From the NCBI GenBank assembly GCA_024803745.1, contig JANJXV010000048.1, positions 607,501 to 671,500 of the forward strand: a DNA stretch of 64,000 nt, given 5' to 3'. The notes beneath the pieces are model-generated. The model saw only the letters and a program-made list of their open reading frames with translations, was not told the origin of the DNA and searched no databases. The translations under genes were made by a program, and so were the position numbers. Positions 26,754 to 38,150 of this stretch are shown one piece after another (within the stretch, counting starts at the first letter, position 1; every line of letters starts with the position of its first letter). This DNA comes from Megascapheus bottae. Taxonomy: Eukaryota > Chordata > Mammalia > Rodentia > Geomyidae.

Positions 26754-28412
26754 TACCCTTACCCTAACCCTAAACCTAACCCTTACCCTAACATTTATCC
26801 TAACACTAACTCTAACCCTAACCCTAATCCTAACCCTACCCCTAGCCCTTACCCTTTCCCTAACCCTAACCCTAAACCTAACCCTTACCCTTAACCCAAC
26901 CCTAAACCTAACCCTAAACCTAACCCTAACCCTAACACTAACCCTAACCTTAACCCAACCCTAACCCTAACCCTAACCCTTACTCTTACCCTAACCATAA
27001 CTCTAACCTTAACCCAACCCTAACACTAACCCTAACCCTTACCCTCACACTAACCCTAACCCTAATCCTTACCCTAACCCTAACCCTAACCCTAATACTA
27101 AAACTAAGCCTAACCCGAACGCTAACCCTAACCTCTACCCCTAACCCTTACCTTACCCTAACCCTAACCCTAACACTAACACTTACCCTAACCCTAACCC
27201 TAACCATTAACCTAAGACTTACCCTAAACCTGAAACTAACCCTAACACTAACACTAACCCTTACCCTTACCCTAACCCTAACCCTAAACCTAACCCTAAC
27301 CATAAACCGAACAATAACCCTAACCCTAACCCTTATCCTTACCCTAACCCTATACTTAAAACTAACCCTAACCCTAACCCCTACACCTAACCTTAACCCT
27401 TAACCTTACCCTACACCTAACCCTAACCCTAACCCTTACCCTTACCCTAACCCTAGAGCTAAACCTAACCCTTATCCTGAACCTAACCCTTAACCTAACC
27501 CTAACGCTAATCCTAACCCTAACCCTTACCCTTCCCGTACAATAACCCTAAACCTAACCCTAATTCTAACCCTAACGCTAAACCTAAACCTAACCCTTAC
27601 CCTTAACCTAACCCTAACCCTAACCCTAAACCTAACCCTAAACATAAACCTAATCCTTACCCTTACCCAAACCCTAACCCTAACCCTAACCCATAAACCA
27701 ACCCTAATCCTAACCCTAACCATAACCCTTACCCTTACCCTAACCCTAAACCTAACCCTTACCCTAACATTTATCCTAACACTAACCCTAACCCTAACCC
27801 TAACCCTACCCCTAACCCTTACCCTTTCCCTAACCCTAACCCTAAACCTAACCCTTACCCTTAACCCAACCCTAAACCTAACCCTAAACCTAACCCTAAC
27901 CCTAACAGTAACCCTAACCTTAACCCAACCCTAACCCTAACCCTAACCCTTACTCTTACCCTAACCATAACTCTAACCTTAACCCAACCCTAACACTAAC
28001 CCTAACCCTTACCCTCACACTAAACCTAACCCTAATCCTTACCCTAACCCTAACCATAACCCTAATACTAAAACTAAGCCTAACCCTAACGCTAACCCTA
28101 ACCTCTACCCCTAACCCTTACCTTACCCTAACCCTAACCCTAACCCTAACACTAACACTTACCCTAACCCTAACCCTAACCATTAACCTAAGACTTACCC
28201 TAAACCTGAAACTAACCCTAACACTAACACTAACCCTTACCCTTACCCTAACCCTAACCCTAAACCTAACCCTAACCATAAACCGAACAATAACCCTAAC
28301 CCTAACCCTTATCCTTACCCTAACCCTATACTTAAAACTAACCCTAACCCTAACCCCTACCCCTAACCTTAACCCTTAACCTTACCCTACACCTAGCCCT
28401 AACCCTAACCCT
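26754..28412 (+). repeat. 1,659-bp tandem repeat, copy 2
   Basis: Second copy of the 1,659-bp unit. It ends near 28.42 kb, where this copy reads CTGGAGCTAAACC while the expected continuation of the first copy reads CTAAACCTAACCC. From 27.725 kb on it overlaps block P copy b, so the junction between the tandem pair and P is shared sequence. Confidence 0.87.
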
Positions 28413-30575
28413 TACCCTTACCCTAACCCTGGAGCTAAACCTAACCCTAATCCTGAACCTAACCCTTAACCTAACCCTAACGCTAATCCTAACCCTAACC
28501 CTTACCCTTCCCGTACCCTAACCCTAAACCTAACCCTAATTCTAACCCTAACGCTAAACCTAAACCTAACCCTTACCCTTAACCTAACCCTAACACTAAC
28601 CCTAAACCTAACCCTAAACATAAACCTAATCCTTACCCTTGCCCAAACCCTAACCCTAACCCTAACCCATAAACCAACCCTAATCCTAACCCTAACCCTA
28701 ACCCTTACCCTAACCCTAACCCTAACCGTAGCACTTACCCTAACCATAACCCTAACCCTAACCCTTACCCTAACCCTTACCCTAACCTTAACCCTAACCC
28801 TAACCCTAACCCTAACCCTTACCCTTATAATAACGCTAACCCTAACCCTAACCCTAACCCTAACACATACCCTTACCCTAACCATAACCCTAACCTTAAC
28901 CCAACCCTAAACCTAACCCTAATCCTAACCCTAACCCTTACCCTTAACTTAACCCTAGCCCTAAACCCTACCATAACCCTAACCCTAACCCTTACCCTAA
29001 CCCTAACCCTAACTGAACCCTAACCCTTACCCTTACCCTAACCCTAACCCTAACCGTAACCCTAAACCTAACCCTAACCCTAACCTTAACCCTAACCCTT
29101 ATCCTTACCCTAGCCCTAACCAGAAACCTAACCCAGACCATAAACCTAACCGTTACCCTTACCCTAACCCTAACTCTAAACCTAACCCTAACCCTTACCC
29201 TAACCCTAACCCTAACCCTAACCCTTACCCTAACCCTAACCCTAACCCTAACCCTAACCCTTACCCTTACCCTAACCCTAAACCTAACCCTTACCCTAAC
29301 ATTTATCCTAACACTAACCCTAACCCTAACCCTAACCCTAACCCTACCCCTAACCCTTACCCTTTCCCTAACCCTAACCCTAAACCTAACCCTTACCCTT
29401 AACCCAACCCTAAACCTAACCCTAAACCTAACCCTAACCCTAACACTAACCCTAACCTTAACCCAACCCTAACCCTAACCCTAACCCTTACTCTTACCCA
29501 AACCATAACTCTAACCTTAACCCAACCCTAACACTAACCCTAACCCTTACCCTCACACTAACCCTAACCCTAATCCTTACCCTAACCCTAACCCTAACCC
29601 TAATACTAAAACTAAGCCTAACCCTAACGCTAACCCTAACCTCTACCCCTAACCCTTACCTTACCCTAACCCTAACCCTAACCCTAACACTAACACTTAC
29701 CCTAACCCTAACCCTAACCATTAACCTAAGACTTACCCTAAACCTGAAACTAACCCTAACACTAACACTAACCCTTACCCTTACCCTAACCCTAACCCTA
29801 AACCTAACCCTAACCATAAACCGAACAATAACCCTAACCCTAACCCTTATCCTTACCCTAACCCTATACTTAAAACTAACCCTAACCCTAACCCCTACCC
29901 CTAACCTTAACCCTTAACCTTACCCTACACCTAACCCTAACCCTAACCCTTACCCTTACCCTAACCCTGGAGCTAAGCCTAACCCTAATCCTGAACCTAC
30001 CCCTTACCCTAACCCTAACGCTAATCCTAAGCCTAACCCTTACCCTTCCCGTACCCTAACCCTAAACCTAACCCTAATTCTAACCCTAACGCTAAACCTA
30101 AACCTAACCCTTACCCTTAACCTAACCCTAACCCTAACCCTAAACCTAACCCTAAACATAAACCTAATCCTTACCCTTACCCAAACACTAACCCTAACCC
30201 TAACCCATAAACCAAACCTAATCCTAACCCTAACCCTAACCCTTACCCTAACCCTAACCCTAACCCTTACCCTTACCCTAACCCTAACCTAACCCTTACC
30301 CTTACCCTAACCCTAAACCTAAACCTAAACCTAACCCTAACCCTAAACCTAACCCTTACCTTTACCGTAACCCTAAACCTAAACGTAACCCTAACCCTTA
30401 CTCTTACCCTTAACCTCACCCTAAACCTAAACTTAAACCTAACCCTAACCCTAACCTTAAGCCTAAACCCTTATCCTTACCCTAACCCTAACCCTAACCC
30501 TAAACTTAACCCTAACCTTAAACTTAACCCTAACCCTTTCCCTTACCCTAACCCTAACCCTAAACCTAACACTTA
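27725..30575 (+). repeat. Block P, copy b (partner 15815-18700)
   Basis: Same order of markers as 15815-18700, about 11.9 kb downstream. GG of GGAGCTAA lies near 28430 and at 29969, against 16519 and 18093. As in the first copy, it leads directly into a D block, which supports a macro-repeat of roughly 11-12 kb. Confidence 0.87.
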
Positions 30576-31280
30576 CCCTTAACCTAACCCTAACCCTAAA
30601 CCTAACCCTAATCCTTACCCTTACCATAATTCTAACCCTAACACTTACCCTATCCCTAACCCTAAACCTAACACTTACCCTTACCCTAACCCTAACCCTA
30701 ACTCTAAACCTAACCCTAACCCTAACCCTAACACTTACCCTAAACTTAACCCTAACCATTACCCTTATCCTAAACCTGACCCTAAACTTAACCCCAACCT
30801 TAAACCTAACCCTAACCCCAAGTCTTACCCTAACACTTACCCTAATCCTAACCCTAACCCTAACACTTACCCTTACCCTAACCCTAACCCTAACCCTAAA
30901 CTTAACCCTAACCTTAAACTTAACCCTAACCCTTTCCCTTACCCTAACCCTAACCCTAACCCTAAACCTAACACTTACCCTTAACCTAACCCTAACCCTA
31001 AACCTAACCCTAATCCTTACCCTTACCATAATTCTAACCCTAACACTTACCCTAACCCTAACCCTAAACCTAACACTTACCCTTACCCTAACCCTAACCC
31101 TAACTCTAAACCTAACCCTAACCCTAACCCTAACACTTACCCTAAACTTAACCCTAACCATTACCCTTATCCTAAACCTGACCCTAAACTTAACCCCAAC
31201 CTTAAACCTAACCCTAACCCCAAGTCTTACCCTAACACTTACCCTAATCCTAACCCTAACCCTAACACTTACCCTTACCC
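30480..31280 (+). repeat. ~0.4-kb tandem duplication inside D3
   Basis: AAACTTAACCCTAACC at 30502 recurs at 30898 (396 bp, 66 hexamers); CCATTACCCTTATCC recurs 402 bp on (30756/31158), as does CAAGTCTTACCC (30819/31221). The corresponding part of D1 (12.72-13.1 kb) has one copy. It produces a 232-residue - strand open frame at 30463-31161 made of two similar halves, which is a repeat artefact. Confidence 0.87.
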
Positions 31281-33205
31281 TAACCCTAACTCTAAAGCTT
31301 ACCCTAACCCTAACCTTAACACTTACTCTTACCCTAACCCTATCCCTAACCTTAATCCAACCCTAACCCTAACCCTAACCCTTACCCTCTCGCTAACCCT
31401 AACCCTAATCCTTACCCTAACCCTAACCCTACCCTTAACCCTTACCCTTTCCCTAACCCTAACCCTAAACCTAACCCTTACCCTTACCCTAACCCTAAAC
31501 CTAACCCTAACCCTAACCATAACCCTAACCTTAACCCAACCCTAACCCTAACCCTAACATTACCCTTACCCTAACCCTAACCCTAAACCTTAACCTAACA
31601 CTAACCCTAACCATAATCCTTACCCTAACCCTAACCATAAACCTACTCCTAACCCTTACCCTTTCCCTAAACCTAACAATAAACTTAAACATAACCCTAG
31701 CCCTCACCCTTACCCCAACCCTAAACCTAAACCTAACCCTAAACCTAACCCTAACTCTAAACTTAACCCTATCCCTAACCATAACCCTCCCCCTTACCAT
31801 TACCCTAACCCTAAACCTAACACTAAACCTAACCCTAAACCTAACCCTAACCCTAACACTAACCTTAAGCCTAACCCAAACCATAACCCTAACCCTAACC
31901 CGTACCCTAACCCTAACTCTAACACTAAACCTAAACCTAACCCTTACCTTAACCCTAACCCTTACCCTAACCCTAACCCTAACCCTTACCCTAATCCTAA
32001 CCCTAACACTAACCCTAACCCCTAACCCTAACCATTAACATAACCCTAACCCTAACCCTAACCCTAACCCTTACCCTTACCCTAACCCTAAACCTAACTC
32101 TAACCCTAACCCAAACCCTAAACCTTACCCTAACCCTAACCCTAACCCTTACATTAACCCTAACCCTAACCCTAATCTTAAACCTAACCCTAACGCTAAA
32201 CATAACCCTAACCCTCACCCTTTCCCTAACCGTAACCCTAAACCTAACCCTAACCCTAACTCTAAACTTAATCCTATCCCTAACCATAACCCTCCCCCTT
32301 ACCCTAACCCTAACCCTAAACCTATCAATAAACCTAACTCTAACCCTTACCCTTACCCTAAACCTAACACTAAACCTAATGTTAAACCTAACCCTAACCC
32401 TAAGACCTAACCCTAACCCTAACCCTAACCCTAATCCTTACCCTTATCCTAACCCTAACACTAACCCTAACACTTACCCTTACCCTAAACCCTACACTAT
32501 CCCTAACCCTAACCCTAACCCTAACCCTAAAACTTACCCTTACCCTAAACCTAACCCTAACCCTTACCCTAAACCTAACCCTAACCCTAACCCTTACCCT
32601 TATCTTAACCCTAACACTAAACCTAACCCTTACCTCTACCCTAACGCTAACCCTAACCCTAACCCTAACCCTAACACATACCCTTACCCTAACCCTAACC
32701 CTAACCCTAACCTTAACCGTAACCCTAAACCTAACCCTAACCCTAATCCTAAAATATACCCTAACCCTAACCCTAACCCTAACCCTTACCCTTACCCTTA
32801 CCCTAACCCTAACGCTAACCTAAACGCAACCCTCAACCTAACCCTAACCCTAACCCTAACCCTTACACTTACCCTAACCCTAGCGCTAAACCTAACCCTA
32901 ACCCTAATCCTAACCCTTCCCCAAAACCTAACCGTAATCCTAACCCTAAACCTTACCCTTACCCTAACCCTAACCCTTAACCTAACCCTAATAACCCTAA
33001 CCCTAACCTTAACCCTAACCCTTATCCTTACCCTAACACTAACCCTAACCCTAACCCTAAACCTAACCCTAAACCTAAACCTAACCCTTACCCTTACCCT
33101 AACCCTAACCCTAACCCATACCCTAACCCTAACCCTAAACCTAACCCTAACCCTTACCCTTACCGTAACCCTAACCCTAACCCTTACCGTTACCCTAAAA
33201 CTAAC
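30575..33205 (+). repeat. Third D block, part a (like 12.8-14.97 kb)
   Basis: Follows D1 at offsets of 18,128-18,152 bp after the 0.4-kb tandem insertion: AACGCAACCCTCAACC at 14671 and 32823, and CCCTAGCGCTAA near 14722 and 32879. Around 32.92-33.05 kb it departs from D1 (CCTTCCCCAAAACC), then rejoins at offset about 18,227. It contains the longest open frame in the window, 32379-33728 (+), LT/NP/YP repeats only. Confidence 0.82.
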
Positions 33206-33209
33206 CCTA

Positions 33210-34029
33210 AGCCTAACCCTAACCCTTACCGTAACCCTAAACCTAAACCTGACCATAACCCTAACCCTAACCCTTACCTTTACCATAACCCTAAACCTAT
33301 GCCTAACCCTAACTCTTACTCTTACCCTTACCCTCAACCTAACCCTAAACTTAAACCTAACCCTAACCCTAACCCTAACCTTAACCCTAAACCCTTATCC
33401 TTACCCTAACCCTCACCCTAAACCTAAACCTAACCCTAACCCTAACCTTACCCCTAACCCTTTCCCTTACCCTAACCCTAATCCTAACCCTAACACCAAC
33501 CCTAAATCTACCACTTATCATTACCCTAACCATAACCCTAAAACTAACCCTAACCCTTACCCTTACCATAATTCTAACCCTAACCCTAACCCTAACCCGT
33601 ACCCTTACCCTAACCCTAACCCTAAACCAAAGCCTAACCATAAACCGAACATTAACCCTAACCCTAACCCTTATCCTTACCCTAACCCTATAGCTAAAAC
33701 TAACCCTAACCCTAACCCCTACCCCTAACCTTAACCCTTAACCTTACCCTACCCTAACCCTAACCCTAACCCTAACACTTACCCTAACACTTACCCTAAC
33801 CCTAACCCTAACCCTAACCCTAACACTTACCCTTACCCTAATCCTAACCCTAACCCTAAACCATACCCTAACCCTAACTCTTACCTTAACACTTACAATT
33901 ACCCGAACCAAAACCCTAACCCTAACCCTTACCCTAACCCTAACCCTAACACTTAACCTAACCATAACCCTAACCCTAACACTTACCCTAACCCTAACCC
34001 TAACCCAAACCCATACCCTTACCCTAATC

Positions 34030-34068
<39 letters not shown>

Positions 34069-34310
34069 TACCCTTACCCTAACCCTAAACCTAACTCTAA
34101 CCCTAACCCTAACCCTAACCCTAAACCTAACCCTAAACCTAACCTTAAACCTAACGATAACCATAAACCCAAACCTAACCCTTACCCTTACCCTAACCCT
34201 ATCCCTAAACCTAAATCTAACCCTAACCCTTACCCTAACCCTTACCCTAACCCTAACCCTTACCCTAACCCTAACCCTAAACCTTACCCTTACCCTAATC
34301 CTAAACTTAA
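33210..34310 (+). repeat. Third D block, part b (like 7.53-8.68 kb)
   Basis: At about 33,210 the match switches from 14.97 kb of D1 to 7.53 kb of D1. ACCTGACCATAACCC, AAACCTATGC and CCGAACATTAACC then follow in D1 order at offsets near 25,680, later 25,645 and 25,615. This order is scrambled relative to D1, so D3 is a rearranged copy. From 34,310 to 34,640 I recognise no clear partner. Confidence 0.8.
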
Positions 34311-34639
34311 CCCTAACCCTTGCCCTTACCCTAACCCTAACCCTAAAACTATAACTAACCCTAACCCTAAACCTAACCCTTAACCTTAACCTAACCCTAA
34401 CACTAACCCTAACACCTAAGCCTAACACTAACCCTAATCCTTACCCTTATCATACCCCTAACAGTAACCCTAATATTTACCCTTACCCTCAACCCACCCT
34501 AACCATAAACCTAACCCTAACCCTTACCCTAACCCTAACTCTAACCCAAAAATTTACCCTTACCCTAAACCTAGCCCTAACCCTTACCTTAAACCTAACG
34601 CTAACCCTAACCCTAACCCTTACCCTTACCTCAACCCTA

Positions 34640-35194
34640 ACCCTAAACCTTACCCTTACAATAACGCTAACCCTAACCCTAACCCTAATACATACCCTTA
34701 CCCTAACCCTAACCCTAACCTTAACCCAACCCTAAACCTAACTCTAATCCTAAACCTAACCCTAACCCTTATCCTTACCCTAAAACTAACCCTAACCCTA
34801 ACCCTAACACTTACGCTTACCCTAATCCTAACCCTAACCCTAAACCTTACCATAACCCTAACCCTAACCTTAACACTTACAATTACCCTAACCCTAACCC
34901 TAACCCTAACCTTTACCCTAACCCTAACCCTAACCCTAACCCTTACCCTAACCTTAACCCTAACCCTAACCCTAACCCTAACCCTTACCCTTAAAATAAC
35001 GCTAACCCTAACCCTAACCCTAACCCTAATACATACCCTTACCCTAACCATAACCCTAACCTTAACCCAACCCTAAACCTAACCCTAATCCTAACCCTAA
35101 CCCTTACCCTTAACTTAACCCTAGCCCTAAACCTTACCCTAACCCTAACCCTAACCCTTACCCTAACCCTAACCCTAACTGAACCCTAACCCTT

Positions 35195-35225
<31 letters not shown>

Positions 35226-35735
35226 CCCTAACCCTAAACTTAACCCTAACCCTTATCCTTACCCTAGCCCTAACCCGAAACCTAACCCAGACCATAAACC
35301 TAACCGTTACCCTTACCCTAACCCTAACTCTAAACCTAAACCTAACCCTTACCCTAACCCTAACCCTAACCCTTACCCTAACCCTAACCCTAACCCTAAC
35401 CCTTACCCTTACCCTAACCCTAAACCTAACCCTTACCCTAACATTTATCCTAACACTAACCCTAACCCTAACCCTAACACTAACAATACCCCTAACCCTT
35501 ACCCTTTCCCTAACCCTAACCCTAAACCTAACCCTTACCCTTAACCCAACCCTAAACCTAACCGTAAACCTAACCCTAACCCTAACACTAACCCTAACCT
35601 TAACCCAACCCTAACCCTAACCCTAACCCTTACTCTTACCCTAACCATAACTCTAACCTTAACCCAACCCTAACCCTAACTCTAACCCTTACCCTCACAC
35701 TAACCCTAACCCTAATCCTTACCCTAACCCTAACC
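34640..35735 (+). repeat. Third D block, part c (like 15.0-16.2 kb and 24.3-25.5 kb)
   Basis: Starts with TTACAATAACGCTAACCC, as near 15,000 and 24,320, and continues through AACTTAACCCTAGCCC (about 35112) and AACATTTATCC (about 35448) before ending at the F repeat. The - strand translation of 34698-35051 closely follows that of 15047-15424. Confidence 0.8.
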
Positions 35736-36115
35736 ATTTACCTAAGACTTACCCTAACCTCGAAACTAACCCTAACCCCAACACTAACCCTTAACCTTAC
35801 CCTAACCCTAACCCTAACCTTAACACTTATAATTACCCTAACCCTAACCCTAACCCTAAACCTTAAACTTGCCCTAAAACTAACCCTAACCCTAACCTAA
35901 AGCTAACCCTAACCCTAACCCTAAACCTTACCCTTACCTTAACCCTAACCTAACCTTTACCCTCACCCTTACCCTACACCTTACCCTAAAGCTAACCCTA
36001 ATCCTAACCCTAACCCTAACCCCTAACCCTAACCCTTAACATAACCCTAACCCTAACCCTCACCCTTACCCTAACCCTAACCCTAACTCTAACCCTAACC
36101 CTAACCCTAACCCTT
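35735..36115 (+). repeat. Repeat F, copy 1 (partner 37770-38150)
   Basis: ACCTAAGACTTACCCTAACC followed by TCGAAACTAACCC occurs here and at 37770, G at 35762 and 37801, about 2,038 bp apart. Both copies continue through CCTAACCTAAAGCTAACC and CCCTTAACATAACCC. The start is a diverged form of the ACCTAAGACTTACC word of the 1.57-kb unit. Confidence 0.82.
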
Positions 36116-37772
36116 ACCCTAACCCTTACCCTAAAGCTAACCCTAACCCTAACCCTAACCTTAAACGTAACCATAACCATAACCCCAAACCTAACCCTTA
36201 CCCTTACCCAAAGCCTAACCCTCAGCCTAACCCTAACCCTAAAACTAACCCTAACTCTAAACTTAACCCTAACACTAACACTAACCCTTGCCCTTACCAT
36301 AACCCTAACCCTAAACCTATCACTAAACCTATCCCTAACCCTAACCCTTAACATTAACCTAACCCTAACCCTAAGCCTAACCCTAACCCCTAACCCTAAC
36401 ACTAACCCTAATATTTACACTTATCCTAACCCTAACTATAACCCTAACACTTACCCTTACCCTAACCCCTACCCTAACCCTAATCATAACCCTAACCGTT
36501 ACCCTAACCCTAACCCTAACCCTAAACCTTAAACTTGCCCTAAAACTAACCCTAACCCTTACCCTAAACCTAACCCTAACCCTAACCCTAAACCTTACAC
36601 TTACCTTAACCCTAACCCTAACCTTTACCCTTACCCTAACGCTCACCCTAAACTTAACCCTAACCCTAACCCTAATACATACACTTACCATAACCCTAAA
36701 CCATACCCTAAACCTAAGCCTAACCCTAACTCTTACCCTCACCCCAACCCTAACCCTAACCTTAACCCAACCCTAAACCTAACCCTAATCCTAACCCTAA
36801 ACCTGACCCTTACCCTAACCCTAAACCTAAACCTTACCCTAACCATAACCCTAATCCTAACCCTTACCCTAACCCTAACCCTAATCCTAACACTAAACCT
36901 TACCCTTACCCAAACCCTAACCCTAAACCTAACCCTAAACTTAACCCTAACCCTAACCTTAACCCTAACCCTTATCCTTACCTTAACCCTAACCCTAACA
37001 CTAACCCTAACCCTAACCTTAACACTAACCCTAACCCAAACCCTAACCCTAACCCTAACCCGTACCTATCCCTAACCCTAACCCTAACCCTTACGCTAAC
37101 CCTAAGCCCAAAACCTAACCGTAACCCATACCCTTACCCTAACCCTAACACTTATCCTAACTCTAACCCTAATCTTAATCCTAACCCTTACCCTTACCCT
37201 AACCCTAACCCTAACCCTAACCCTAACCCAAACCCTAACCCTAACTCTAACCCCTACCTATCCCTAACCCTAACCCTAACCCTTACGCTAACCCTAAGCC
37301 CAAAACCTAACCGTAACCCATACCCTTACCCTAACCCTAACACTTATCCTAACTCTAACCCTAATCTTAATCCTAACCCTTACCCTTACCCTAACCCTAA
37401 CCCTAACCCTAACCCTAAACCTAACACTAACCCTAACCCTAACCCTTACCCTAACCCTAACCCTGGCCCTAACCCTTACCCTAACCCTAACCCTATCCCT
37501 ACACCTAACACTTACCCTAACCCTACCCCTAACCACTACCCTTATCCTAACCCTAAACCTAAACTTAACCCCAACCCTAAACCTAACCCTAACCCTAACA
37601 CTTACCGTAACACTTAAACTTACCCTAAACCTAACCGTAACCCTAACACTTACCCTTTCCCTAACCCTAATTCTAACCCTAAAACTTACCCTAACCCTAA
37701 CCCTAACCTCAACAATTAACCTTACCCTAACCCTAACCCTAACCCTAACACTTACCCTAACCCTAACCCTAA
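36043..37772 (+). repeat. Block E, copy 1
   Basis: Matches 38742-40463 at a constant 2,699 bp (AAAGCTAACCC 36133/38832; TTACGCTAACCC 37091/39790), later 2,693 bp. The - strand translation of 36383-36742 differs from 39082-39441 at only a few residues. It contains a 192-bp tandem pair. Confidence 0.87.
37061..37444 (+). repeat. 192-bp tandem pair in E1
   Basis: TTACGCTAACCCTAAGCCC lies at 37091 and 37283. The surrounding GTACCTATCCC and AAAACCTAACCGTAACCC repeat with it. 192 bp is 32 hexamers. Block E copy 2 has the same pair at 180-bp spacing, and copy 3 has only one unit. Confidence 0.9.
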
Positions 37773-38150
37773 CCATTTACCTAAGACTTACCCTAACCTC
37801 GAAACTAACCCTAACCCTAACACTAACCCTTAACCTTACCCTAACCCTAACCCTAACCTTAACACTTATAATTACCCTAACCCTAACCCTAACCCTAAAC
37901 CTTAAACTTGCCCTAAAACTAACCCTAACCCTAACCTAAAGCTAACCCTAACCCTAACCCTAAACCTTACCCTTACCTTAACCCTAACCTAACCTTTACC
38001 CTTACCCTTACCCTACACCTTACCCTAAAGCTAACCTAATCCTAACCCTAACCCTAACCCCTAACCCTAACCCTTAACATAACCCTAACCCTAACCCTCA
38101 CCCTTACCCTAACCCTAACCCTAACCCTAACCCTAACCCTTACCCTATCC
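37770..38150 (+). repeat. Repeat F, copy 2
   Basis: Second copy of 35735-36115. The order F-E1-F-E2 shows a tandem arrangement, but E2 starts with about 0.6 kb (38103-38742) that E1 lacks and E3 shares. Confidence 0.82.

Noticed and set aside
32379..33728. 449-codon open frame (and all other long open frames) as genes
   Set aside because: Composition is only LT, NP and YP dipeptides dictated by the hexamer. There are no domains and no codon structure, and similar frames occur on both strands and throughout the array.
34540..34560. AAAAATTT tract as a promoter or origin element
   Set aside because: A short AT run made by a few substitutions in hexamers, with no gene nearby and no supporting motif.
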